From contig JAAVHL010000086.1 in NCBI GenBank assembly GCA_014799735.1, positions 1-36,589 on the forward strand: DNA of 36,589 bases, given 5' to 3'. Under the pieces are notes generated by a model. It ran no database searches and was not told where the DNA came from. It worked only from the letters and a program-made list of their open reading frames with translations. Origin of the DNA: Ruminococcus sp. (GTDB lineage: Bacteria; Bacillota; Clostridia; Oscillospirales; Ruminococcaceae). A program made the position numbers and the translations under genes. Below are positions 1 through 8,230 of the stretch, piece by piece; within the stretch, counting starts at the first letter, position 1; each line of letters begins with the position of its first letter.

Positions 1-14
1 CTAAAACCGTTAAA

Positions 15-189
15 AGGGGGAGCGGTCGTGTCCGCTCCCCCTCGAAATGCTGTCGCATTTCTCACCCCTTTCACCGTTTCGGACGAAAGGGGATTTCGCG
101 CTCTGCGGAGCGCGACCAAAGGGCTCCGCCCTCTGGACTTCTGCCAGCTGGGCTCAGCTGGACCAGCTGATGTCGGCGGCTTCGCCGCC
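15..189. repeat. Cluster of consecutive short hairpins in intergenic DNA
   Basis: At least six inverted repeats lie nearly end to end: 15-25 with 32-42 (11 bp, GC-rich), 44-50 with 55-61 (7 bp), 65-72 with 85-92 (8 bp, with an inner CCG/CGG pair), 97-103 with 108-114 (7 bp), 116-124 with 128-136 (one mismatch), 144-150 with 155-161, and 175-180 with 184-189 (6 bp). The first hairpin is followed on the minus strand by TTTAACGG, so it could act as a second terminator for minus-strand transcripts. No convincing coding sequence is present; the short open frame here only crosses the hairpins. The form resembles dispersed intergenic palindromic repeats of Clostridia, but copy number cannot be seen from one window. 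Confidence 0.6.
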
Positions 190-248
190 TAAAGATTTGT
201 TACATAGGCGTGGTGCGCTAAATCAAAATTTATGCTTTTCTTAATTCT

Positions 249-282
249 AAAAAGGAGGGAACCGGACGGCTCCCTCCTTTTT
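249..282 (-). terminator. Bidirectional intrinsic terminator after the hybrid kinase gene
   Basis: A 12-bp perfect stem pairs 249-260 with 271-282 and carries a short inner CCG/CGG pair. It is flanked by A5 on one side and T5 on the other, so it can end transcripts in both directions. It lies 8 bp beyond the stop codon of the minus-strand kinase gene. Confidence 0.85.
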
Positions 283-290
283 CACACAAG

Positions 291-3200
291 TCAGTGAACA
301 TATTTACCCAGCACCTCGATAAATTTATCCATATCAAGCGGCTTGGCAATATGGTCGTTCATGCCCGCCTTTAACGCTGCCGCCTTGTCCTCCTCCAGAG
401 CGTTTGCGGTCATTGCGATTATCGGCAGGCTCTTTACGTCCTCCCTGGACAGCGCGCGTATCGCATGCGTAGCTTCGTATCCGTTCATTGTGGGCATCTG
501 AACGTCCATAAGAATTGCGTCGTAGTAATTCTCCTCCGAAGCCTTAACCATAGCTACCGCGTCCGTACCGTCGGGAGCGGTCTCCACGACCACGCCCGCT
601 TCCTCCAGTATTAGCTCTGCGATCTCTCGGTTAAGCTCGTTGTCCTCAACAAGAAGTACCCTCTTTCCTCCGAAGTCCGTCTGCTCCCATGCAGTCCGCA
701 TATCCGCCTTTTCACCGATATTATTCGCCGCAAGCAGAGCAGATTTAAGGTCGGACATGAAAAGCGGCTTTGCACAGAACGCCGTAACTCCCGCTTCCTT
801 TGCCTCCTCCTCGATGTCCGTCCAGTCGTAGGCGGTAAGAATAACTATCGACGTTTCATTGCCGACAACCTTGCGTATGCCTTTTGCGGTTTCCAGACCG
901 TTCATGCCGGGCATCTGCCAGTCGATTATGTATGTATGGAACGCGTCTCCGTCGTCGCGGGCGATCTGCGCCCTGTGTACAGCTTCCCGGCCCGACGTTG
1001 TCCACTCCGAACGCATACCTATGTTTTTAAGCATTTTGCTCACGCTGTCGCATACGTTGAAGTCGTCGTCCACCACAAGCGCGCGCAGTCCGTTAAGCTC
1101 TCTGATCTGCTCGGCATTCTTTTCCACGTCCTGAAGCTTCAGGGTCAGGCTTACCGTAAAGGTGCTTCCCTTTCCGACCTGAGTGTCCACGGTTATCGTA
1201 CCGTTCATCATATCCACAATATTCTTGGTGATAGCCATGCCCAGACCCGTACCCTGTATGCCGCTCTTTGTGGTGGTGGACTCTCTTTCAAACGGCTCGA
1301 AAACGTGCTCGGCAAATTCCTTTGACATACCGATGCCGTTGTCCTTTATGATAAACACGTAATCCCCAAAGCCATGCTTGAAGGTGGTTTTCTGCATAAT
1401 GCGGAATGATACCGTGCCTCCCGCGGGAGTGTACTTGACCGCGTTGCTCATAAGGTTTATAAATATCTGGTTCAGCTTTAACGGGTCGGCAATAACGTCC
1501 TCGTTTACGACCTCAAAGGTGTCGATAAACAGTTCAAGCTGCTTTGCCTTTACCTGCGGCTGGATAATATTCACCAGATTATGCATAAGCTCGGGGATAT
1601 TGCATTCCTGCTCCTTTATCTGGAGCTTTCCGCTTTCGATACGGCTCATGTCCAGAATATCGTTTATAAGGCTGAGCAGATGATTGCTTGAAGCAAGTAC
1701 CTTTTGCAGACAGTCCCTGACCTGATCCTTGTTGTCAAGATGGCTTGCGGCTATGGTTGCAAAGCCGATAATGGCGTTCATGGGAGTGCGGATGTCATGG
1801 CTCATATTCGAGAGGAAAGTGGTTTTCGCCTGATTTGCGTGCTGAGCCTGCATCAAAGCGTCCTGAAGCGCACGTGTCTGCTCCCGCTGCTTTCTGACCT
1901 GCTCGGTAATATCCTTTGACACTACAAACGCAATAATATCGCCGCTCAGCTCGTCCCTCGTCATAACAAAGGACTGTCGAATGCATATCTGATCTTCGCC
2001 CGATTTTGCCCAGTAGTCAACGTCCGCTTCCGTCCCGCCGCTTTCAAAGCGTTCCCTAAGCACGTCAACGTTTATCACTGCGGAATAATCCTCCATGGAT
2101 TCGGGCAGAACGAAGTCCTTCCACTTTTCAAAGCACACCGAAGCCTTGCAGGGAGGCTTCAGTCCCGACCTTTCAAGCAGCGATATCTGTCCGCTTTTTG
2201 TAGTGCGGATTATATCGCTTTCGATCAGATCCTTTGTGATGTTGACCTCAAAGCTGCCGCACGAATTAGCCATGATGGCAGTCCTGTACTGAAGCTCCTT
2301 GCGGTTCATTACGGACTGCTCCTCCTGCCTGCGGAGCTCCTCGGTTTTCATGGCGGTAACGTTCTGACGGATAAACAGTATCTTTGCAGTCCTGCCCTCG
2401 GTTCTTTCAATGCTTATTGCAATGATGTGCTCCCAGTCTTTCCTGCCGCCGCGGGAAACATGGCACTCATATGTATAGGTATCCTGCTCCGCAAGCTTTT
2501 CTGTTATGGAATCAATGCTGAAAAGTTTTAGGAATTCTTTTTGCTTGTCCTCGCCTATTATGCAGTGAGAGTAGCTTTCCGTTACCTCCGAGTAGTCTCC
2601 CTCTATGTCAATGTTGTCGGACGTATCTATGCCTGATGTACATGAGCAATGCCCCGTTTCCATATCCACCGTAAAATACTGGGAGGAAAACAGCGTGTTC
2701 AAGCCCCTCAGCACATAGTTTGCACTGCGGTTTTCTTTTTCCAGAATTCTTCTTTTCCTGCGCGCGCTCATGATAAGATAAATAATATACGCCGCCGCAA
2801 ATGCCACAAGAACTGCCTCAAGCTGTATTCCCGCAAGATTTGCTTTGTTTACCATGTTCCGTGTAACGCTCTTCGGAAAGGTCTGCACCAGCACGTAATC
2901 GTATTTGGGAAGATACGACACACAGATATTGTCCGTCTGACTGCCCCTATCGCAGGAAAACGCGCCCTTGCCGCCGTTCAGGAATATGTCCCTTGCCTGC
3001 TCCGCGGCATTGCTGTCGATAATGCCCGACTGCTCCAGCTCGTCGATCAGAGGTATGCTGTAGTCCTTGCCGTCCGAGCTTGAAATGACAGTTCCGTCGG
3101 GAGTACACAAAAACGTATCGGACGTCTCGCCGAAATAGGTGGTAGTAAGTATATCCTGCAAATACTCGTCCGCAAGATATGCGCCGCTGATAACGCCGAT

Positions 3201-3692
3201 TATCTTTCCCTTGAAGCTGACGGGAGCGTAAAAGGTGATCCTTGTTCCGTCGTCCGAAAGACGGGAATCGAACACTACCGATACGCCGCTTTCGCCGTCC
3301 ATGCCGCGCCTGTAGTACACGCGGTCGGACGAATCGCCTGACCTGCCGTCCGCCGTATGGGCCACGCCGTCAGTATCCGTAAAACGAACGGTATCATACG
3401 CCGAGTGATCCTCTATCTCCCTGATAAGCTCGGTGCTGACCTCGGGCGCAGTCAGTGTAGTGCCGAAGAAATGAGCGTACGTATTTATCAGATCAAGCGC
3501 GCTGCTGAACTCCTCGTCCACCCGCCCCGCGATCTGACTCATAGCGTCATCGGCGTAGCTCCTGTTCTGCTCCGTGATCCTTTCCCTGTTCTGCGTGGTG
3601 TACCAGAAAAACAAGACGACAACAGCGACCGTCATAAAAACAGCCGGCAATATCTGCCTAAATATTTTTCCGGTTTTTCCATTCTCATTCAT
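291..3692 (-). CDS. Membrane hybrid sensor histidine kinase with two receiver domains
   Basis: A 1,133-aa hybrid two-component kinase. Order seen: TM helix near residues 13-33, an extracytoplasmic region of about 250 residues that looks like a dCache sensor, a second TM near 285-309, two PAS-like regions, then HisKA with SNMSHDIRTP (phospho-acceptor His632). The HATPase domain follows, with an N box near 740-755 and DNGIGM and GTGLGMA glycine boxes. Two receiver domains end the protein, with predicted phospho-Asp near 924 (IIDWQMPGMNG) and 1063 (LMDVQMPTMNG) and Lys in AKPL of each. No Hpt and no DNA-binding domain is present, so output must pass through another protein. An ATG 21 bp upstream is possible, but this start is preferred because AAAGGATAGG precedes it. 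The gene is monocistronic, with its own promoter and terminator. The signal sensed is unknown. Confidence 0.93.
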   Translation of the reverse strand: MNENGKTGKIFRQILPAVFMTVAVVVLFFWYTTQNRERITEQNRSYADDAMSQIAGRVDEEFSSALDLINTYAHFFGTTLTAPEVSTELIREIEDHSAYDTVRFTDTDGVAHTADGRSGDSSDRVYYRRGMDGESGVSVVFDSRLSDDGTRITFYAPVSFKGKIIGVISGAYLADEYLQDILTTTYFGETSDTFLCTPDGTVISSSDGKDYSIPLIDELEQSGIIDSNAAEQARDIFLNGGKGAFSCDRGSQTDNICVSYLPKYDYVLVQTFPKSVTRNMVNKANLAGIQLEAVLVAFAAAYIIYLIMSARRKRRILEKENRSANYVLRGLNTLFSSQYFTVDMETGHCSCTSGIDTSDNIDIEGDYSEVTESYSHCIIGEDKQKEFLKLFSIDSITEKLAEQDTYTYECHVSRGGRKDWEHIIAISIERTEGRTAKILFIRQNVTAMKTEELRRQEEQSVMNRKELQYRTAIMANSCGSFEVNITKDLIESDIIRTTKSGQISLLERSGLKPPCKASVCFEKWKDFVLPESMEDYSAVINVDVLRERFESGGTEADVDYWAKSGEDQICIRQSFVMTRDELSGDIIAFVVSKDITEQVRKQREQTRALQDALMQAQHANQAKTTFLSNMSHDIRTPMNAIIGFATIAASHLDNKDQVRDCLQKVLASSNHLLSLINDILDMSRIESGKLQIKEQECNIPELMHNLVNIIQPQVKAKQLELFIDTFEVVNEDVIADPLKLNQIFINLMSNAVKYTPAGGTVSFRIMQKTTFKHGFGDYVFIIKDNGIGMSKEFAEHVFEPFERESTTTKSGIQGTGLGMAITKNIVDMMNGTITVDTQVGKGSTFTVSLTLKLQDVEKNAEQIRELNGLRALVVDDDFNVCDSVSKMLKNIGMRSEWTTSGREAVHRAQIARDDGDAFHTYIIDWQMPGMNGLETAKGIRKVVGNETSIVILTAYDWTDIEEEAKEAGVTAFCAKPLFMSDLKSALLAANNIGEKADMRTAWEQTDFGGKRVLLVEDNELNREIAELILEEAGVVVETAPDGTDAVAMVKASEENYYDAILMDVQMPTMNGYEATHAIRALSREDVKSLPIIAMTANALEEDKAAALKAGMNDHIAKPLDMDKFIEVLGKYVH

Positions 3693-3781
3693 AATAAACC
3701 TATCCTTTACCATGGCTGAAAGACCGTTTGCTCCCCCGCCTGCCGGACGGAAAACATCAAGTCGCGGTTATGCTTAAGAAT

Positions 3782-3810
3782 ACTGTAACAAAAATCGCCG
3801 TGCATATCAA
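3782..3810 (-). promoter_or_regulatory. Putative sigma-A promoter of the hybrid kinase gene
   Basis: Read on the minus strand, TTGATA (3805-3810), a 17-bp spacer and TACAGT (3782-3787), with TGT just before the -10 box (extended -10). It lies about 90 bp upstream of the chosen start, in the gap after uvrC. Confidence 0.55.
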
Positions 3811-3840
3811 CAGATATTTTCTTAACGTTTTTTATATACT

Positions 3841-5670
3841 TTAAAGCTCGTTCTGCACAAACTCGTACACCTGCTCCGCAAGCTCGGCGTTTATCCCCGC
3901 CGCCTTTGCGATGTCCTCGACGGAAGCCTTTTTAAATTCCTCGCGGGTCTTGAAAGCGGTGAAAAGCTTCTGCGCCTTTTTTTCGCCTATGCCTTTTATT
4001 TTTGTCAGACCGCTTTCTCCCGACTGCTTTCTGTGCTTGCTGCGCTGATAGGTTATGGAGAACCTGTGTACCTCGTCCTGTATGCGGGTAACAAGCATGA
4101 ACGCGCTTTTCGTCCCCGAAATTGAAATCTCCGAGCCGGACGTTGCAATGGCGCGGGTGCGGTGGTTGTTGTCCTTTACCATGCCGAATATGGGGACGGT
4201 CACGCCCATTTGGCGGAGAATAGGCTCTACCGCGTTCACCTGACCTTTGCCGCCGTCCAGCAAAATAAGGTCGGGCATACGGCTGAAGCCCTCGTCCTTT
4301 TCGTTTTCGTCCAGACCGTGCTTGAACCGCCGTTCAAGAACTTCCCTCATGCTTGCGTAGTCGTTCTGTATTGCGGTCTCCTTTATGGAGAATTTTTTGT
4401 ACGCGCTTTTAAGCGGTCTGCCGTTCTCGAAAACCACCATTCCCGCAACCATTGACGAGCTGCCTAAATTGGATATGTCGTAAGCCTCGATATAGCGGGG
4501 CGGTTCGGGAAGTCCCAGTATCTTTCCCAAGGCCTCCAGCGCAACAATCTCCTTGCCCGTCCTGCCAACCTTTATGGCAAGACTTTCGCTTGCGTTTGCC
4601 TTAGCCATCATTATCAGCCGCAGACCCTTTCCCCGCTTTTTTGAGGAAATATCCACTGCCCGTCCGCACCGTTCCCGCAGAAGCTTTTCCACCATTTCGG
4701 CGTTGGGAAGCTCCTCCTCGGTGATTATCTCCCGCGGTATCCGCGACGGATTGGAATAGTACTGCAAAACGAAATCCTCAAGCATATCCGCTTCGCTGTC
4801 AAGCGCACCTAAATCAAATTCGGCGCGGTCGTAAAGACGTCCCATACGGTACACCAGAACCGCCGCGCAGACGCTTTCGCCGTTCTGAGCAACGGCAATA
4901 ATGTCGGTGTCCCGCATATCGTCGTCCATAATCTTCTGACGGTCGGCGGCGCGCTTTATGGCCGATATCCTGTCCCGAAGCCGTGCCGCAAGCTCGAAAT
5001 CAAGCTCCTCAGCGGCTTTGGTCATCTGCTCTGTAAGCGTCTCCACAGAAGCCTCCGAGCCGTTCTGAATGTACTCCACCGCCTGCTTGATTATCTTCCC
5101 GTACTCCTCCGCTGTGATGTCTCCCGAGCAGACACCCATGCACTGCTTGATGTGATTGTTCAGACAGGGCCGGTATTTTCCGATATCCCGCGGAAAAACC
5201 CTCTTGCAGGTTGGGAGCATGAAAACCTTGTTGACCTCCTCGGCAGCCTGCTTTGCCACGAACGCGCTTGTGTAGGGGCCGAGATAAGTCCCCTTGCCGC
5301 TTTTCTTCATTTCGGCGGTAATGCGGGGAAACTCCTCGTCGGAAATTTTAATATAGCTGTAGCCCTTGTCGTCCTTTAACAGAATGTTGTACTTGGGCAT
5401 ATGCTGCTTTATCATGGAGCATTCCAGCACCAGCGCTTCGTACTCGCTGTCGGTTACGATAAAGTCGTAATCGTTAACGTGGGAGACCATCTGCGCCACC
5501 TTGGGAGTATGGTCGGGAGTTTCGCGGAAATAGCTTGTCACCCTGTTTTTCAGGTTTTTTGCCTTTCCGATATAGATGATATTCCCGCCCTTGTCCCTCA
5601 TTCGGTACACCCCGGGAGAGGTGGTAAGCTTTGCGGTTTTTTCCCTCAGATAGGGGAGCCTTTCATTCAT
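3841..5670 (-). CDS. uvrC: UvrABC excinuclease subunit C
   Basis: UvrC makes the dual incisions in nucleotide excision repair after UvrA/UvrB load on damaged DNA. At 609 aa it is the usual length. Order: GIY-YIG nuclease domain (about 15-95, SPGVYRM and IIYIGKAKNL), a cysteine-bearing stretch near 155-180, a UVR motif for UvrB contact (about 205-240, AAEELDFELAARLRDRI), the RNase H-like UvrC endonuclease domain (about 380-540, with YDISNLG and LILLDGGKGQ) and C-terminal helix-hairpin-helix (IKGIGEKKAQKL). The start ATG overlaps the TGA of the upstream acetyltransferase gene as ATGA, so translation is probably coupled. No clear terminator follows the stop. Nothing suggests a defect. Confidence 0.98.
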   Translation of the reverse strand: MNERLPYLREKTAKLTTSPGVYRMRDKGGNIIYIGKAKNLKNRVTSYFRETPDHTPKVAQMVSHVNDYDFIVTDSEYEALVLECSMIKQHMPKYNILLKDDKGYSYIKISDEEFPRITAEMKKSGKGTYLGPYTSAFVAKQAAEEVNKVFMLPTCKRVFPRDIGKYRPCLNNHIKQCMGVCSGDITAEEYGKIIKQAVEYIQNGSEASVETLTEQMTKAAEELDFELAARLRDRISAIKRAADRQKIMDDDMRDTDIIAVAQNGESVCAAVLVYRMGRLYDRAEFDLGALDSEADMLEDFVLQYYSNPSRIPREIITEEELPNAEMVEKLLRERCGRAVDISSKKRGKGLRLIMMAKANASESLAIKVGRTGKEIVALEALGKILGLPEPPRYIEAYDISNLGSSSMVAGMVVFENGRPLKSAYKKFSIKETAIQNDYASMREVLERRFKHGLDENEKDEGFSRMPDLILLDGGKGQVNAVEPILRQMGVTVPIFGMVKDNNHRTRAIATSGSEISISGTKSAFMLVTRIQDEVHRFSITYQRSKHRKQSGESGLTKIKGIGEKKAQKLFTAFKTREEFKKASVEDIAKAAGINAELAEQVYEFVQNEL

Positions 5671-6185
5671 TCCGAATACCTCCGAACATCGTTCGCCGTT
5701 TTTCTGACGTACTGCATTTCCCGAAGCGGTTTGCCGCCGATATTGTCGTCAAGATATTTTCCGCTGGGGACAAAGCCCTGCTTTTCGTAAAAACGTCTTG
5801 CATTAGTATTTTCCTCCAGCACCCAGAGAAATATGTCCCGAAAGCCCATTTCCTCAAGCCCGCGGACAGCTTCGGCAAAAAGCATTTTCCCGTAACCCTT
5901 TCCCATATGGTCGGGCAGAAGATAAATCGACACTATCTCTCCCCAGCCCGCCATGTCCTCAAAGCGTGAGGGGCAAAAGCTTGCCGTGCCGACCATTTCG
6001 CCGTCCTCGGTAACTATGAGCGTGCTGATATTCGGCTTATCCGCGGAAGCCGCCCACTGTCCTTTCGGTATGCTGTCCAGATAGTCCTGCGGGATAATGC
6101 CCCTATAGGCGAATCTCCAGCTTTCCTCGTAAACGCGGCTCAGAGCGTTTCTGTCGTCATCTGCGCAAAGTCTGCGTATTTCCAT
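5667..6185 (-). CDS. GNAT-family N-acetyltransferase
   Basis: A 172-aa single-domain GNAT protein that transfers an acyl group from acetyl-CoA to an unknown amine. The acetyl-CoA motif A is visible near 85-105 as a beta strand followed by HMGKGYGKML, the usual R/Q-x-x-G-x-G loop with His in first position. The C-terminal FYEKQGF motif near 132-140 is also typical. The start has AAGGAG five bases upstream. Its stop overlaps the uvrC start by ATGA, so the two form an operon. A terminator hairpin of the preceding lipoprotein gene lies immediately upstream, so expression may depend on read-through or on a promoter inside that gene. Substrate unknown. Confidence 0.92.
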   Translation of the reverse strand: MEIRRLCADDDRNALSRVYEESWRFAYRGIIPQDYLDSIPKGQWAASADKPNISTLIVTEDGEMVGTASFCPSRFEDMAGWGEIVSIYLLPDHMGKGYGKMLFAEAVRGLEEMGFRDIFLWVLEENTNARRFYEKQGFVPSGKYLDDNIGGKPLREMQYVRKTANDVRRYSE

Positions 6186-6197
6186 ATTATCTCCTTA

Positions 6198-6223
6198 AAA
6201 AGGGTACCGTTCGGTACCCTTTT
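6198..6223 (-). terminator. Intrinsic terminator after the 598-aa lipoprotein gene
   Basis: A 12-bp stem pairs 6198-6209 with 6212-6223, realistically with a GTTC tetraloop. On the minus strand it ends in five Ts that run straight into AAGGAG, the ribosome binding site of the acetyltransferase gene. Confidence 0.85.
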
Positions 6224-6229
6224 GATTGT

Positions 6230-8026
6230 TTATTGCAACGGATAGCAGCCGATATAAGTTCCCTGCTCCGCAAGCTCCGTTTGCTCGTCGTTGGAAAGCT
6301 GTTTTTTCAGATTATCGGGGATAGGGTCTTCCGACCAGATCACATATGTAACGCTGTATCTCAAAGGATCAAATTCACCGTATATATAACCGTTATCTGC
6401 GTCTTGGTAAAAGTATTCGGAAATGTCGAACTCTTCTCCGCCTATATTAACGATCATGCTGCTTCCCGAAAATTCGCTGCCCGAAAAATCTTTATTTTCA
6501 ATGCCCGCCATAGTAAGCGTCGCCGACACAGCAGTGTGATACATTTTCGCGTTAGCATTCGCAGAAGATATCTTGGATTTCTGAATATAATTGCCCATTA
6601 CGCTGCCCGGAGCAGTCTCCTCCATAACCGCGGAAAAGTCGCTTTCGATATTTTCAAGCAGAGTATCAAGCTCCTCCTCGGTAATGTCGAGGAATTCTTT
6701 CTCCGCGTCAAGCGCAGGTATCGTTCCGCCCTTTTCAACGGTAACAACGCCCTTGGGCAGATATGATATCTCTGTCGAACAGCTTACTGCGGAAATCCTG
6801 TCCAGCGTTATTTCAAGGGAATTCTTTGCGGTCTTTACAGTACCCTCTGCCTTGCAGGAAATTTCCGCATCGGGAATGTCCAGAGTAATAGTGTAATTCT
6901 CTCCGTCTCTGTTTGAAGCAAGTGTCGCAAGCTCGCTTGTCTCGCCGTTGTCGATAAGAGAAAATACTGTCTCAGAACCGTTGTCGTTCATTGTTATATC
7001 CGCTGCAACAGCGTACTCCTCGCCGTCTCCGATTATGCCCGCCTTAAAGCTTTGCTTGTTGGAATTTTCGGGGTCTGCGCCGTAAAGAACGTCTGCGTAA
7101 AAGCACATATTCTCCCCGTCGGCAGCAGCCAGAAAATCAATATCGGACATCATAAGCATATGGCTCTTGCTGTTTACATAGTGTACGACCTTGATGCTGC
7201 AATCGTCCAGCTCGTCAAAGACCGACATGATCTGCTCTTTCATTTCGTCCTTGGTGTAGTACTCAAAATCCTGCTCGTCGGCGTATTCGTCCAAGTACAG
7301 GTCGATAAGCTGCTCAGACATGGAAATGATATCCTCTTTCGCAAAGCTGTAGGTAACTATATTTGCGCTTACGGTCTCGCCGCCGATGTCGGTGTCAACC
7401 TTTTCCTCGGTAACGGGAGGGTGCGCCGCAATGAAGTCCTCGGCTATAGCCGACAGCTTATCCGCGGACTCCGTGTCCTCCTCCGCGGCAGAGGATATCT
7501 CCTCTATGTACTGCATAAACGTATCGTAATCAGACTGCCCCATAGCGTACTCCGAACCGGAATCGGGAGCAAAAATCGAAGCCGCCAGTTTTTCCGCAAA
7601 GCCCTCAAAGGTCACGTCGTAGACGTGCCTGCCCGAATTTCCGTCAGTGCCGAACTTCAAGCCGTCCCTGCCTGTGTAGAGATAAACCTCCGCGGAAGTG
7701 CCCTCCGTGCCTGTAAGCTTATAGACCTGAGCGGTTTTTTCGTTCTTTTCATTAACGTATAGTTCTCCGCTGAACTGCACGCCCTCAACCTCAAAGTTCA
7801 GCTTGAACGAGCCGTCCTCGCAGGCCTCCTGCAAAAGCTTGTGCTCCGCCCCGAAGCCACTGCCCGCAACGGCTTTCATTGTGTTCTCCTGCGCCATGGA
7901 AATGTACTCCGCAGGCTGCTCGCTGAGCATTTTCGAGTAATTTGTACAGCCCGACATCGTCAGCATAGCAGCTGCCGCCGACACACCGCAGACCGCAGCT
8001 TTAAGTCCTCCCAAAATCTTTTTCAT
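6230..8026 (-). CDS. Secreted lipoprotein of unknown function, 598 aa
   Basis: I do not recognise a family. An N-terminal lipoprotein signal is clear: MKKI, a hydrophobic run, then a lipobox MSGC with the lipidated Cys near residue 26. The mature protein is acidic and rich in beta-type sequence, with short repeated themes (strands alternating with Gly/Asn turns), like a large substrate-binding or scaffold lipoprotein. No catalytic motif is visible. The start chosen is the ATG preceded by AAAGGA seven bases away; an in-frame ATG 18 bp upstream lacks a good site. The gene stands alone between a perfect consensus promoter and a strong terminator, which suggests substantial constitutive expression (inference). 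Confidence 0.85.
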   Translation of the reverse strand: MKKILGGLKAAVCGVSAAAAMLTMSGCTNYSKMLSEQPAEYISMAQENTMKAVAGSGFGAEHKLLQEACEDGSFKLNFEVEGVQFSGELYVNEKNEKTAQVYKLTGTEGTSAEVYLYTGRDGLKFGTDGNSGRHVYDVTFEGFAEKLAASIFAPDSGSEYAMGQSDYDTFMQYIEEISSAAEEDTESADKLSAIAEDFIAAHPPVTEEKVDTDIGGETVSANIVTYSFAKEDIISMSEQLIDLYLDEYADEQDFEYYTKDEMKEQIMSVFDELDDCSIKVVHYVNSKSHMLMMSDIDFLAAADGENMCFYADVLYGADPENSNKQSFKAGIIGDGEEYAVAADITMNDNGSETVFSLIDNGETSELATLASNRDGENYTITLDIPDAEISCKAEGTVKTAKNSLEITLDRISAVSCSTEISYLPKGVVTVEKGGTIPALDAEKEFLDITEEELDTLLENIESDFSAVMEETAPGSVMGNYIQKSKISSANANAKMYHTAVSATLTMAGIENKDFSGSEFSGSSMIVNIGGEEFDISEYFYQDADNGYIYGEFDPLRYSVTYVIWSEDPIPDNLKKQLSNDEQTELAEQGTYIGCYPLQ

Positions 8027-8086
8027 GATAATTCCTTTCCGCATAAATCGCTAAACAACGTAATATGTATTGATCGTTCTTTAAAA

Positions 8087-8115
8087 ATTATACACCCGCA
8101 AAGCTTTTCTGTCAA
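8087..8115 (-). promoter_or_regulatory. Consensus sigma-A promoter of the 598-aa lipoprotein gene
   Basis: On the minus strand, TTGACA (8110-8115), a 17-bp spacer and TATAAT (8087-8092): a perfect match to both hexamers. It lies about 60 bp upstream of the start codon. Confidence 0.88.
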
Positions 8116-8195
8116 TCATTCGGACGCTTCCTGCGGCATTTTCAACACAAATGCCAAATCAAAGCCGAACCCGCGCCCCCGAATTGTACAAAATA

Positions 8196-8224
8196 AAGCG
8201 GGCCGACTTTAAACCGACCCGCTT
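8196..8224 (-). terminator. Intrinsic terminator after the FN3 surface protein gene
   Basis: AAGCGGG at 8196-8202 pairs with CCCGCTT at 8218-8224, and the stem extends inward through a G-U pair and CG pairs. On the minus strand it is followed by TATTTTGT. It sits 6 bp past the stop codon. Confidence 0.7.
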
Positions 8225-8230
8225 GTAAAA

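Noticed and set aside
47-244. 65-codon open frame in the leading intergenic region
   Set aside because: It lies across the hairpin cluster, has no ribosome binding site and its sequence is not protein-like.
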